Source of the DNA: Variovorax sp. N23
GTDB taxonomy: Bacteria; Pseudomonadota; Gammaproteobacteria; Burkholderiales; Burkholderiaceae_C
DNA: 64,000 nucleotides
Direction of reading: 5' to 3'
NCBI RefSeq assembly: GCF_025486315.1
Contig: NZ_JAOOPY010000003.1
Location: 362,542 to 426,541 of the forward strand
Each line of letters starts with the position of its first letter. Within the stretch, counting starts at the first letter, position 1. Position numbers and translations under genes: made by a program. Under the pieces are notes generated by a model, which saw only the letters and a program-made list of their open reading frames with translations, did no database searches and had not been told where the DNA came from. Shown here piece by piece: positions 51,779 through 60,683 of this stretch.

Positions 51779-53290
51779 ATGGACTTTCAACTCAAGACCC
51801 TCAGCACCGCCCAGGCGGCCACCGACAAGACCGACGCGCTGATCGTGCTCGTCGCCGATGGTGCGAAGGCGGCGGCGCCTTCCAGGACCGATGCACTGGC
51901 CACCGCCCTCGAGGCGGTCCGCCAGGCCGGCGACCTGCCGGTCAAGGCCGGCAAGCTGCTCGCGTTGTACCGGCCGGCCGGCGTGACCGCGCCGCGCGTG
52001 CTGCTGGTCGGCGCGGGAGACGGCTCTGCCGGCGCGGTGCGCAATGCCGTCGGGGCCGCCATTCAGGCGGTGAAGGCGGTCGGGCCCAAGCGGGTCACGG
52101 TGCTGCTCGCGCCGGGCATGGATGCAGGGGCCGTGCGTGCCGCCGTGATCGCCGCGGCCGACGCGAGCTACGTCTACGCCACCACCAAGCCGAAGGTCGA
52201 GGCGCGCAGCATCCGCCAGCTGGTGATCGGCGTGGCCGACGCATCCGCGGTGAAGGCGGCGTTCGCCGAAGCCAGTGCCGCGGTGGCCGGCATCGAGCTG
52301 GCGAAGGAATGGGGCAACCGCCCTGCCAACCACTGCACGCCGACGCTGCTGGCGGGAGCCGCCCAGGCGCTCGGTGCCTTGCCGCGCATCCACTGCGAAG
52401 TGTTGGGTCCGAAGGAAGTCGCGAAGCTCGGCATGGGCTCCTTCGCGGCCGTGGCCCAGGGTTCGTCCGAACCGCTGCGTTTCATCGTGCTGCGCTACCA
52501 GGGCGCCGCGAAGGACCAGGCGCCGGTCGTGCTGGTCGGCAAGGGCATCACCTTCGACACCGGCGGCGTGTCGATGAAGCCCGCCGCCGAAATGGACGAG
52601 ATGAAGTTCGACATGTGCGGCGCGGCCAGCGTGCTGGGCGTGTTCCGCGCGCTGGCTGAACTCAAGCCCGCGATCAACGTCGTCGGCCTGATCCCCGCGG
52701 CCGAGAACATGAACGACGGCAAGGCGCTCAAGCCGGGCGATGTCGTGACCAGCATGAGCGGCCAGACCATCGAAGTGCTCAACACCGATGCCGAGGGCCG
52801 CCTCATCCTGTGCGACGCGTTGACCTATGCCAAGCGCTTCGGCCCGGCCGCCGTCATCGACATCGCGACGCTGACCGGTGCCTGCGTGGTCGCCCTGGGC
52901 GGCGTGCGCAGCGGCCTGTTCTCCAGCAACGAGGCGCTCGCCACGGCGTTGAGCGCCGCTGGCGACCGCGCACAGGACCTGTGCTGGCGCCTGCCGCTGG
53001 ACGACGAGTACGCCGAAGGTCTCAAGAGCAACTTCGCCGACGTGGCCAACATCGCAGGCCGCGCAGGCGGGGCCATCACGGCCGCCAAGTTCCTGCAGCG
53101 CTTCACCGCCGACTTCCCGTGGGCGCACCTCGACATCGCCGGGACGGCCTGGAAGAGCGGCAGCGCCAAGGGCTCGACCGGCCGGCCGGTGGGCCTGCTG
53201 CTGTCCTACCTGATGGCCCGGGCGGCAGAGGGCGCCAGGGCGCCGGCTGCACCGCGCAAGGCTTCTCGCAAGACACGCGCGACCCCTTGA
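51779..53290 (+). CDS. pepA: Leucyl aminopeptidase (M17 family)
   Basis: Cytoplasmic hexameric aminopeptidase of 503 residues with two metal ions. The N-terminal domain (1-165) is followed by the catalytic domain with [17 protein letters not shown], the family signature [14 protein letters not shown] (from about 336) and [13 protein letters not shown]. The C-terminus carries a basic Ala-rich tail ([13 protein letters not shown]). In E. coli PepA also binds DNA at Xer sites and at carAB. A GAAAGAAAAGGATT purine run serves as ribosome binding site. The lptF/pepA/holC neighbourhood is conserved in proteobacteria. Confidence 0.96.
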   Translation: MDFQLKTLSTAQAATDKTDALIVLVADGAKAAAPSRTDALATALEAVRQAGDLPVKAGKLLALYRPAGVTAPRVLLVGAGDGSAGAVRNAVGAAIQAVKAVGPKRVTVLLAPGMDAGAVRAAVIAAADASYVYATTKPKVEARSIRQLVIGVADASAVKAAFAEASAAVAGIELAKEWGNRPANHCTPTLLAGAAQALGALPRIHCEVLGPKEVAKLGMGSFAAVAQGSSEPLRFIVLRYQGAAKDQAPVVLVGKGITFDTGGVSMKPAAEMDEMKFDMCGAASVLGVFRALAELKPAINVVGLIPAAENMNDGKALKPGDVVTSMSGQTIEVLNTDAEGRLILCDALTYAKRFGPAAVIDIATLTGACVVALGGVRSGLFSSNEALATALSAAGDRAQDLCWRLPLDDEYAEGLKSNFADVANIAGRAGGAITAAKFLQRFTADFPWAHLDIAGTAWKSGSAKGSTGRPVGLLLSYLMARAAEGARAPAAPRKASRKTRATP

Positions 53291-53302
53291 GTCGGCCAGC
53301 GC

Positions 53303-53743
53303 ATGACCGAGATCGACTTCCACTTCAACACGCCCGACAAGGTGAACTACGCCTGCCGGCTGCTGCGCAAGGCCGTGGCGGCGCGCGGCGCGCGGGTGGT
53401 GGTGGTCGGTGACGTGTCGACGATCGAGGCGATCGACGCGGCGCTGTGGCAGTTCTCGGCGGTCGACTTCATCGCGCATTGCCGCGCCAGTGCTGAGCCG
53501 TCGGTGCTGGCACGCTCGCCCGTGGTGCTGATGGACGGTGCCGATGCCGCGCTGCCGCACCAGCAGGTGCTGCTCAATCTCGATGCCCCGGTGCCGGGCG
53601 GTTTCGAGCGCTTCGAGCGCCTGATCGACATCGTGACCGACGACGAACTGGACCGCCGGGAGGCGCGCGCCCGCTGGCGGCACTACGCCGACCGTGGCTA
53701 CGCCATCACCCGGCACCAGTTCCAGGGGGGCGCTTCGCGATGA
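53303..53743 (+). CDS. holC: DNA polymerase III chi subunit
   Basis: HolC of 146 residues, the subunit of the clamp loader that binds SSB. Family pattern: TEIDFHFNTPDKVNYACRLLRKAVAARGARVVVVG at the start and PVVLMDGADAALPHQQVLLNLDAPVPGGFERFERLIDIVTDD in the middle. It follows pepA by 12 bases, a pairing typical in gamma- and beta-proteobacteria, and overlaps the next gene by four bases (ATGA). Confidence 0.95.
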   Translation: MTEIDFHFNTPDKVNYACRLLRKAVAARGARVVVVGDVSTIEAIDAALWQFSAVDFIAHCRASAEPSVLARSPVVLMDGADAALPHQQVLLNLDAPVPGGFERFERLIDIVTDDELDRREARARWRHYADRGYAITRHQFQGGASR

Positions 53744-54237
53744 ATGCGCCGCGAACGCCGCCGCGCTTCGTGCCGACACTCACCACGGTGCTCGAGCCCC
53801 TGGTGCCGCTGGTGCCGAGCGAGCCGGCGGCGCCTGCGCAGACTGAAAGCGGCCCGGCGCCCGATGCTCCGGCCGCGGTGGAATCCGCGGACCCCTCGCC
53901 GCCGCCCATCGCAGCGGCCGTGTCCGACCTGCCGGACCTGCCGAACTTGCGCGATGCCATCGCGCTCGACCCCGCCACGCGCTTCGGCGAGATGGAGCGC
54001 TTCGCGCTGGAAGAGCAGTTGCTGCACCGGGTGATGCAGCGTGTCGACCTGCGGCTCGAGGAGCGTCTGAGCGATGTGGTCGCGGCGGCCGTGCAGGCCC
54101 AGCTCGACCAGATGGTGCCGCGTCTGCGCGATGAAATCGAGGACGTTCTTCGCACGCTGGTGACCGAGGCGTTGGCCCAGGAGCTGCATGAGAAACCCGG
54201 GTCCAACCCACCCGGGACAGGCGCTTCGTTCGGCTAA
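53740..54237 (+). CDS. Conserved hypothetical protein downstream of holC
   Basis: 165 residues. The first 70 are Pro/Ala-rich and likely disordered (PLVPLVPSEPAAPAQ). The remainder is amphipathic helix (RFALEEQLLHRVMQRVDLRLEERLSDVV and QLDQMVPRLRDEIEDVLRTLVTEALAQEL), suggesting a coiled coil. Not recognised as a known family. Coupling to holC by ATGA suggests a related role, but that is not shown. The -10-like TAAACT overlaps its stop codon and may belong to the livJ promoter. Confidence 0.78.
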   Translation: MNAPRTPPRFVPTLTTVLEPLVPLVPSEPAAPAQTESGPAPDAPAAVESADPSPPPIAAAVSDLPDLPNLRDAIALDPATRFGEMERFALEEQLLHRVMQRVDLRLEERLSDVVAAAVQAQLDQMVPRLRDEIEDVLRTLVTEALAQELHEKPGSNPPGTGASFG

Positions 54238-54308
54238 ACTGCGCCCGGTTCGACGGCGCGAGGGGCTGAAAAACGAGGTCCGGCGCGGAAGTTGCTGTGC
54301 TGTCGTAC

Positions 54309-54331
54309 CCGGTTCAAGAGACCGGTTTTTT
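54309..54331 (+). promoter_or_regulatory. Terminator-like hairpin in the leader of the livJ-type gene
   Basis: CCGGT (54309-54313), seven bases, ACCGG (54321-54325) and six T (54326-54331) form a weak intrinsic terminator 30 bases before the substrate-binding-protein start. A TAAACT -10-like box at 54235 would place it in a leader of about 115 bases. It could attenuate the downstream gene or end the pepA-holC transcript. Confidence 0.5.
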
Positions 54332-54360
54332 ACTCTATCCATCATGTTCTGGAGGTTCCC

Positions 54361-55566
54361 ATGCAAATGAAATGGACTGCGGTCGCACTGGCTGCTCTCA
54401 CGCTAGTGGCTTGCGGCAAGAAAGAAGAAGCCGCTGCACCCGCCGCTGCGCCGGCGCCCACGGCTGCGGCACCCGCTGCTGCACCTCCCGCCGAAATGCT
54501 GGTCGTCAAGATCGGTCACGTCGCCCCCACCAGCGGCGCCATCGCCCACCTGGGCAAGGACAACGAGCTCGGCGCCAAGATGGCCATCGAAGACCTGAAC
54601 GCTAAGGGCCTGAAGATTGGTGACAAGACCGCCAAGTTCGAACTGCTGGCCGAAGACGACGCCGCCGATCCGAAGCAAGGCACGGCCGTCGCCCAGAAGC
54701 TGGTCGACAGCAAGGTCAACGGCGTGGTCGGTCACCTGAACTCGGGCACCACCATCCCCGCGTCCAAGCTGTACAGCGACGCCGGCATTCCGCAGATCTC
54801 GCCCTCGGCGACCAACCCCAAGTACACGCGTCAGGGCTTCAAGACCACGTTCCGCGTGGTGGCCGATGACACGCAACTGGGCGGCACCCTCGGCAAGTAC
54901 GCCGTCGAAACGCTCAAGGGCAAGAACATCGCCGTCATCGACGACCGCACGGCCTACGGCCAGGGCGTTGCCGAAGAATTCGAGAAGGCCGCCAAGGCCG
55001 CCGGCGGCACGATCGTCGGCCACGAATTCACCACCGACAAGTCGACCGACTTCAATGCCATCCTGACCAAGCTCAAGGGCGCCAAGCCCGACGTGCTGTT
55101 CTTCGGCGGCATGGACGCCGTCGGCGGCCCGATGCTCAAGCAGGTCAAGCAACTCGGCATGAACGTCAAGTTCATGGGCGGCGACGGCCTGTGCACCGGC
55201 GAACTGGCCAAGCTGGCCGGCGATGCGATCGGTGAAGACATGGTTGTCTGCGCAGAAGCCGGCGGCGTGGACGGCGACTTCAAGGCGCCGCTGGATGCCT
55301 GGAAGACGAAGTTCAAGGAGAAGAACGGCGTCGACGTCCAGATCTACGCGCCGTACGTGTACGACGCCGTGAACGTGCTGGCCGCCGCGATGGTCAAGGC
55401 CGGTTCCGCCGAGCCCGAGAAGTACCTGCCGGAAATCAGCAAGATCGAATACAAGGGCCTGACCGGCCCGATCGCCTTCGACGAAAAGGGCGACATCAAG
55501 AACGGCGCCCTGACCCTGTACACGTACAAGGGTGGTGCACGCACGCAGATCGCCGTGGTGCGCTGA
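54361..55566 (+). CDS. Branched-chain amino acid ABC transporter, substrate-binding protein (LivJ-like)
   Basis: Lipoprotein of 401 residues. The lipobox LVAC gives Cys18; a 25-residue Ala/Pro linker follows, then a type I periplasmic binding fold with KIGHVAPTSGAIAHLGKDNELGAKMAIEDLNAKG, VNGVVGHLNSGTTIPASKLYSDAGIPQISPSATNP, and AVIDDRTAYGQGVAEEF. Ligand could be leucine, isoleucine, valine or another amino acid. No permease or ATPase genes follow; a terminator ends it, so it works with transporter parts encoded elsewhere. High codon bias and a GGAGG before the ATG suggest strong expression. Confidence 0.93.
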   Translation: MQMKWTAVALAALTLVACGKKEEAAAPAAAPAPTAAAPAAAPPAEMLVVKIGHVAPTSGAIAHLGKDNELGAKMAIEDLNAKGLKIGDKTAKFELLAEDDAADPKQGTAVAQKLVDSKVNGVVGHLNSGTTIPASKLYSDAGIPQISPSATNPKYTRQGFKTTFRVVADDTQLGGTLGKYAVETLKGKNIAVIDDRTAYGQGVAEEFEKAAKAAGGTIVGHEFTTDKSTDFNAILTKLKGAKPDVLFFGGMDAVGGPMLKQVKQLGMNVKFMGGDGLCTGELAKLAGDAIGEDMVVCAEAGGVDGDFKAPLDAWKTKFKEKNGVDVQIYAPYVYDAVNVLAAAMVKAGSAEPEKYLPEISKIEYKGLTGPIAFDEKGDIKNGALTLYTYKGGARTQIAVVR

Positions 55567-55580
55567 GCGACCGACTGAAC

Positions 55581-55630
55581 ACCGGCGGTTCGCCGCCGGT
55601 TCGGACCCAGGGGCCTTCGGGCCCCTTTTT
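55581..55630 (+). terminator. Double terminator after the livJ-type gene
   Basis: First hairpin ACCGGCGG-TTCG-CCGCCGGT (55581-55600) is a perfect 8-bp stem with a UUCG tetraloop. Second GGGGCC-TTCG-GGCCCC (55610-55625) is followed by five T. The gene is strongly terminated. Confidence 0.92.
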
Positions 55631-55668
55631 CGTGGGCGCGGCATCTTCATCTTGGATGAATGAGGACG

Positions 55669-55692
55669 AAAAAAAGCCCCGGCAAGCGGGGC
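55669..55692 (-). terminator. Minus-strand terminator at the left edge of the prophage region
   Basis: On the minus strand GCCCCG-CTTGC-CGGGGC (55692-55676) is followed by seven T (55675-55669). No intact minus-strand gene ends here; the nearest stop is the TGA at 55727-55725 in a frame ending GTPAPPTD. It looks like the terminator of a gene that used to converge with livJ and was cut or displaced by the integrated element. Confidence 0.6.
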
Positions 55693-55898
55693 GTTCTTCC
55701 GAGGGCAGTGGAAATGCCCTCGCATCAGTCTGTTGGCGGAGCAGGCGTCCCCATATGCCACGTCCTAAGCGATCCCGAGGCATGCAGATTTCTCTCTCTG
55801 CCAGAGGGAAAGACCGGTAAAAAGCTGCGAAAACCATCCTTGACAATCCAGCGCAATGCGGCGCCTAATGTGGTAACGGTTACCACTAGGATGGACAG
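55693..55898 (+). promoter_or_regulatory. Left end of the integrated element: integrase promoter and palindromic operator
   Basis: No gene is visible between the terminators and the integrase. Near the integrase a TTGACA (55840-55845) is followed after 20 bases by TAATGT (55866-55871), a spacing longer than ideal. A perfect palindrome TGGTAAC-G-GTTACCA (55871-55885) overlaps the expected transcription start, 13 bases before the integrase ATG, and is a good repressor-site candidate. An attachment site is expected here but I found no matching copy on the right side by eye. Confidence 0.45.
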
Positions 55899-57131
55899 AT
55901 GCCAAGGAAGGCGGTCGAGCTTGGAGCTTTGCAGGTCAGTCGGCTGAAGATGCCGGGGCGTCATGCCGTCGGCGGGGTGGCCGGCTTGCATCTGTGGATC
56001 AAAGCCACCGGCGCCAAGTCTTGGATCTTGCGCGTGCTCGTCGGGCCGGTGCGGAAAGACATCGGCCTTGGAGGCTTTCCTGATGTCACCCTTGCTGGTG
56101 CTCGCGATGCTGCGCGGCGTGCCCGCGACCAGATCGTGCAGGGCATCGATCCCGTCGAGCAGCGCAAGCAGGCAAGGGCGCTGCTGATGGCCGAGAACGC
56201 CACGGCCAAGACCTTCAGCCAGTGCGCAGAGGCTTTCATCGATGCCAAGGGCGACGAGTGGGACAACCCGAAGCACAGGCAGCAGTGGATCAACACGCTC
56301 AAGACCTACGCAGACCCGCACATCGGCGAACTGCTGGTGCGCGACATCACGCTGGCGCACATCCTTGAGGTGCTGCAGCCGATCTGGAAGACCAAGACCG
56401 AGACGGCCACGCGCGTGCGCGGCCGAATCGAGGCGGTGCTCGACTGGGCCACTGTGCGGGGCTACCGCCAGGGCGACAACCCGGCGCGATGGAAAGGCCA
56501 CCTTGAGCAGTTGCTGCCTAAGCCCTCCAAGGTCTCGAAGGTCGAGCACCACGCCGCGGTGGCCCTGGACGACATGGCGGGCTTCTGGACTCGGCTCAAG
56601 GCGGCGAACGGGAACGGTGCCCGCGCCCTTGAACTGGCGATCCTGACCGCCGCGCGCTCGGGCGAGGTTCGCGGCGCACGCTGGCCTGAGTTCGACCTTG
56701 AGGCCAAGCTTTGGACCATTCCGGCCGACCGGATGAAGGGCAAACGCGAGCACCGTGTGCCGTTGTCGAAACAAGCAATCGAGTTGCTGAACGCCACGCC
56801 GCGCGTAGACGGGACTGACGTTGTTTTCCCCGGCGTGAAGGGCCAACCGTTGAGCGACATGAGCCTTCTCAAGGTGATGCGGACCATGGGCCTGGAACAG
56901 GTTCCGCATGGGTTCCGGTCGACCTTCCGAGATTGGGCGGCAGAGCGCACCAACTTCCCGCGCGACCTGGCCGAAATGGCACTCGCGCACGTTGTGGAGT
57001 CGAAGGTGGAAGCGGCCTACCGCCGCGGCGACATGTTCGCAAAGCGGCTACAGATGATGCAGGCGTGGGCCGATTTCATCGAGACGCCGGTCAAGAAGGG
57101 CAACGTCGTGCATATGGCCCGAACAGGATGA
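55899..57131 (+). CDS. Tyrosine recombinase / phage integrase
   Basis: Integrase of 410 residues. An N-terminal DUF4102 arm-type domain (GVAGLHLWIKATGAKSWILRVLVG) and an SAM-like core-binding domain (about 105-190) precede the catalytic domain with Arg253 (TAARSGEVRGARW), H-x-x-R as His337/Arg340 (HGFRSTFRDWA), His364 (LAHVV) and nucleophile Tyr374 (EAAYRRGD). All catalytic residues except the beta-turn lysine, which I could not place, are identified, so it looks functional. It belongs to the P4-like group, which often targets tRNA genes, but no tRNA is next to it. It marks the left end of the element. Confidence 0.94.
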   Translation: MPRKAVELGALQVSRLKMPGRHAVGGVAGLHLWIKATGAKSWILRVLVGPVRKDIGLGGFPDVTLAGARDAARRARDQIVQGIDPVEQRKQARALLMAENATAKTFSQCAEAFIDAKGDEWDNPKHRQQWINTLKTYADPHIGELLVRDITLAHILEVLQPIWKTKTETATRVRGRIEAVLDWATVRGYRQGDNPARWKGHLEQLLPKPSKVSKVEHHAAVALDDMAGFWTRLKAANGNGARALELAILTAARSGEVRGARWPEFDLEAKLWTIPADRMKGKREHRVPLSKQAIELLNATPRVDGTDVVFPGVKGQPLSDMSLLKVMRTMGLEQVPHGFRSTFRDWAAERTNFPRDLAEMALAHVVESKVEAAYRRGDMFAKRLQMMQAWADFIETPVKKGNVVHMARTG

Positions 57132-57150
57132 AAGCCGCGTCTCAGGGCGT

Positions 57151-57173
57151 AAATGTGTGGAGATCACACATTT
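57151..57173 (+). repeat. 9-bp inverted repeat after the integrase
   Basis: AAATGTGTG (57151-57159), five bases, CACACATTT (57165-57173). No T-run follows. It sits between the integrase stop and the next gene and could be an operator or a weak terminator. Confidence 0.5.
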
Positions 57174-57260
57174 GATCTGAGGCAAATCCAGGCGGCCGGA
57201 ACGGTGGTGGAACACCAGACCGGCCTAACTCCCAAGGCAATCTCTACAAGGAACACTGCC

Positions 57261-57593
57261 ATGAAAGCTCCCAGCATTATCCCTACGGCCGCGGCGCGCG
57301 ACGCGGCAACTGTTCACGCTCACGGCGCCGAAATCGCCGACCTCACCATCTCCATCAACCCCGAGTGGACCTTCGTCGAGTACGTTGGAACCTGGGCGCA
57401 GCTCGTGGGCGAAGGGCTGATTTCAGATGGCGCCGAAAAGCCGATTGGCCGACGACGCGAAGAATGGAAGTCTGGAAGCTTTACGTATTGGCTGCGACGC
57501 ACTCGCCCGGTTGACTTCAAGGGCAAACAAAAGGAGTCCCTGCGCAGTTCACCGACATCGTCACCAGCCTCCAAGGTGGGCAGGCCCCTCTGA
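57261..57593 (+). CDS. Phage-type small protein, C-terminus replaced by a deletion junction
   Basis: 110 residues. The conserved-looking part is ISINPEWTFVEYVGTWAQL and RRREEWKSGSFTYWLRRTRP, a pattern I associate with small proteins near integrases in Burkholderiales prophages; no function is known. A good AAGGAA precedes the ATG. From about residue 92 the sequence reads as the wrong frame of the tape-measure gene (GVPAQFTDIV in the other frame), so the original C-terminus is lost and the last ~18 residues are frameshifted phage tail sequence. Confidence 0.6.
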   Translation: MKAPSIIPTAAARDAATVHAHGAEIADLTISINPEWTFVEYVGTWAQLVGEGLISDGAEKPIGRRREEWKSGSFTYWLRRTRPVDFKGKQKESLRSSPTSSPASKVGRPL

Positions 57594-59893
57594 CGGTCTT
57601 TCTGCAGCAGGGTGGCCAGTTGAAGGACATGTTTGGCGGACTCGGCCCGGCCGCGCGCGCTCTGGGTGGCTACGTGGCCAGTCTGGTTTCGCCGTTCACG
57701 CTGGCGGCGGCTGGTATTGGTGTCCTGGCTTTCGCCTACTCCAAGGGCTCGCAGGAGTCGTCGGCGTACTCGAAGGCGCTGATTCTGACCGGCAATGCTG
57801 CTGGCACGACTGCGAACCAACTGAGCAACATGGCGGCATCGATCGCCAAGACGAACAGTTCACTCACGCGGGGAGGTGCAGCCGAAGCCCTGACGACGCT
57901 CGCGGAGACTGGTGCGATCGGCGTCGAGAACCTCGAGCGCTACGCCGCGGCTGCTGCCAACTTCGAAATCGTTGCCGGGCAGTCCGTCGAAAAGACGGCC
58001 GAGGCATTCAAGGATCTGCAGAAGGAGCCCCTCGATGCGGCGGTGAAGTTGGACTCGAAGATCCACTTCCTGACGGCTACCACTTACGAACACATCAAGT
58101 CCCTGCAGGATCAAGGCAAGGCATCGGAAGCAGCGCGCGCTGCACAAAACGCCTACGCTGACGCGCTTGAAGCTCGGTCCAAGCAGCTCAGCCAGAACCT
58201 TGGCTTCCTGGAAAACTCATGGCGAAGTGTGGGGAATACGGCCAAGGGCGCATGGGACGCGATGCTTGGCGTTGGTCGCTCGCAAACCGGCACTGAGCAA
58301 CTGGCATCGCTCAAGCAGCAGCTTGCAGATCGCACCTCGCGCGGCCCCCTGAATGGCCTTCCTGGCGTTTCTGACGCCTTCGAAAAGGGCAACGCTGCTC
58401 TGCGCGCTCAGATCTCCTACATCGAGCGCGTCAATGACTCGCTCGGCAAACAAGCCACCGTGCAAGCCGCGTCTACCAAGCAAGTGCAGGCACGGGCAGA
58501 ATGGGACAAAGAAGGCGAGAAGTTCCTTTCGAACCGACTGAAGCGAGAGCAGGAGATTGCAAAGGTGAGAGCGGCCGGCGTTGCCGCGGGCGCCTCTGAG
58601 TCGGACATCCAGGATCGAATCAAGAACATCAACGAGAAGTTCAAAGACCCGAAAGGCGCCGCGCCCAAGGCGTTCCAGGACGACGCTGCGACCAAGTTCC
58701 TGGAGACCCTTCGTCAGACCGAGTCGACGCTGAAGGACCAGCTTGCCGGCGAGCTGAAGATCACCGGCGAGCAGCGCGAACAGGTCAAGTTCCAGCAGCT
58801 CATTGCCGATCTGAAGGACAAGAAGATCCTGACGGCCGAGCAGAAGAGCCTGATGGCGAACAAGGATGCCATCGACGCCCAACTCGCCAAAAACGCGGCA
58901 CTCTCGGGACAGATCAAGTTCGAAGAGAAGATCGCAGAGATCGTGAAGCAGTCAGGCGCAGACGCCGAAGCTCTGCGTCGCACGGTCGAGAGCATCGACG
59001 CTTCGATCGCGTCGGGCGCTTCTGGTCGTGCAGAGCAGTACGACCGCATGATCGACTCTCTGGGCCTAGGTGAGCAGGCCCGAAAGATGGTCGAGGCAGA
59101 GAAGTCGATCCGCAACGAGTTCCGCCGCTATCAGCTTCGTGTCGATGACGAGTTTGGCAAGAAGGACATGCTTGGGTCGGACGCCTACGCGGAGGCAACC
59201 GCCAAGATCAAGGCTTCCCTCGGCGATGCGCTGGCCACTCAGAAGAAGTACTACGCCGACGAGGCCGCTGCGCGGGCCGATTGGAAGCTTGGCGCGACTG
59301 CTGCTCTGGCTGATTATGCGAAGTACGTCGACGACGTCGCGGGCTCCACGGGCCGCACGCTCTCCGACTCGTTCAAGGGTGCGGAAGATGCCATCGTCAG
59401 CTTCGCCACCACTGGCAAGCTCAGCTTCAAGAGCCTCGCTGATTCGATCATTGCCAACATGGTTCGCATGGCTGTGCAGCAATCCATCACCGGGCCGCTC
59501 GCGAAGGGGTTTCTCGGCCTGCTTGGTGGCAGTGGGGTTAGCTCGGCCGCGCTCGGCGGCGCGAACACTGTCGGCGCTTTCGGTGGCGACGCACTTGGTG
59601 CGCTGATCTCGCTCGGAGGTCTCGACAAGCGCGCCGCTGGTGGTCCGGTCAGCAGTGGCACGCCATACCTGGTTGGCGAGAAGGGGCCGGAAGTTTTTGT
59701 GCCTGGCGCTTCAGGCGGCATCGTTCCGAATCACGCGCTCGGCGGCGGTGGGGCGCCCGTCAGCATCGTGATAAACACGACCGTCGGCGACGTGCCTACC
59801 TTGTCGATGGTGCGCGAGGCGCAGGCGGGCACCGAGCGACGCATCATGAACCAGCTGCGCCGCAGCCGCGGCTATGCGGGAGAGGCCACCTGA
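57536..59893 (+). pseudogene. Lambda-type tail tape-measure protein, N-terminally truncated
   Basis: Reading from 57536, VPAQFTDIVTSLQGGQAPL is followed by TVFLQQGGQLKDMFGG, a segment that in intact lambda GpH-like tape measures lies well inside the protein. Upstream the frame ends at a stop in unrelated sequence, so the N-terminal part has been deleted. The remaining frame, open from ATG 57620, codes 757 residues: hydrophobic helices (VASLVSPFTLAAAGIGVLAF), long coiled coil (about 230-560) and the C-terminal VSSGTPYLVGEKGPEVFVPGASGGIVPNH. It measures tail length in phages. It cannot support a tail without the rest of the tail genes, none of which are present. Confidence 0.88.
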
Positions 59894-59895
59894 CA

Positions 59896-59970
59896 ATGGT
59901 CCAGGGCGATGACCTGGTCATCCGGGTGTCACCGCAGGGCTATGGCCAATCTCTGTACAGAGGACGCTGA
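59896..59970 (+). CDS. Short remnant open frame after the tape-measure gene
   Basis: 24 residues, MVQGDDLVIRVSPQGYGQSL and four more. It begins three bases after the tape-measure stop, where phages carry a next tail gene, and overlaps the end of the convergent minus-strand gene. Probably the first codons of a tail gene cut off by the insertion or deletion that brought in the minus-strand cassette. Confidence 0.35.
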   Translation: MVQGDDLVIRVSPQGYGQSLYRGR

Positions 59971-60677
59971 CTGTATTTGGGCAGTGGAGCTTCAACACCA
60001 ACAGGCTCGGTCCTCGCGGCTTTCGGCTCAAACGTGATGATGGTGTGACTCGGGAAGACCAGCTTCAATTTCGCCTGAAGTGACGGCCCAGCCGCCTCAA
60101 GCGCGCACATGGCGTCGTCGACCAACTCGTAAACGATGTCGGTTGACCGCCTAAGCGTCATCGTCAGCATGTCGCCGATGGCTTTCTCTATCAGCTCACC
60201 TGGCAGTCTCGTGGCACCCGACTCCCCGACCGCCGCCGCAAGCGCCGGCTGGAACTGCTCACGATGGACCAGAGATCGCATGTTGATGTGGTCAATGCAT
60301 CCATGAAACTTTGCATCCAGCACAGAAAACTCGAGTACCAAGTTTTGGGCCTCTGAGTCCAGCAAGAAAGTTAGCGACGGAATGTCCACTTGTGAGTGAG
60401 ATGGCTTTAGTTCCAGCAGCGCACCGTTCTGTAAGTGCCGACCGGGCGATGACCGGTTCGCGAGCAGATGCTGGTCGTAAAAGTTCCGCAGCAACATGTA
60501 CTGCCGTGCCAAGACGATCATCGCAGCATTGCAGGCTTCCACCTGTCGCTCCTCAACTGCCTTCGCGTGCTGCAGCTTGTTGAACAGAAAAGCCAAGTAG
60601 GCGCCGATGAAAGATGTCCCAAGGGTCACGACACCTGTGACTAGTAGCTCGATGCTCTTCGGTATTTCATCGGCCAT
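59940..60677 (-). CDS. Hypothetical membrane protein, third gene of the minus-strand cassette
   Basis: 245 residues, unrecognised. One N-terminal membrane helix (about 8-33: IELLVTGVVTLGTSFIGAYLAFLF), then a long cytoplasmic part with helices (QHAKAVEERQVEACNAAMIVLARQYMLLRNFYDQ) and no catalytic motif that I can name. The layout (one helix plus helical cytoplasmic domain) is like small phage-defence or signalling effectors, but nothing proves that. It starts six bases after the HEPN-like gene, so the three genes are one operon. Confidence 0.7.
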   Translation of the reverse strand: MADEIPKSIELLVTGVVTLGTSFIGAYLAFLFNKLQHAKAVEERQVEACNAAMIVLARQYMLLRNFYDQHLLANRSSPGRHLQNGALLELKPSHSQVDIPSLTFLLDSEAQNLVLEFSVLDAKFHGCIDHINMRSLVHREQFQPALAAAVGESGATRLPGELIEKAIGDMLTMTLRRSTDIVYELVDDAMCALEAAGPSLQAKLKLVFPSHTIITFEPKAARTEPVGVEAPLPKYSQRPLYRDWP

Positions 60678-60683
60678 AGATGG

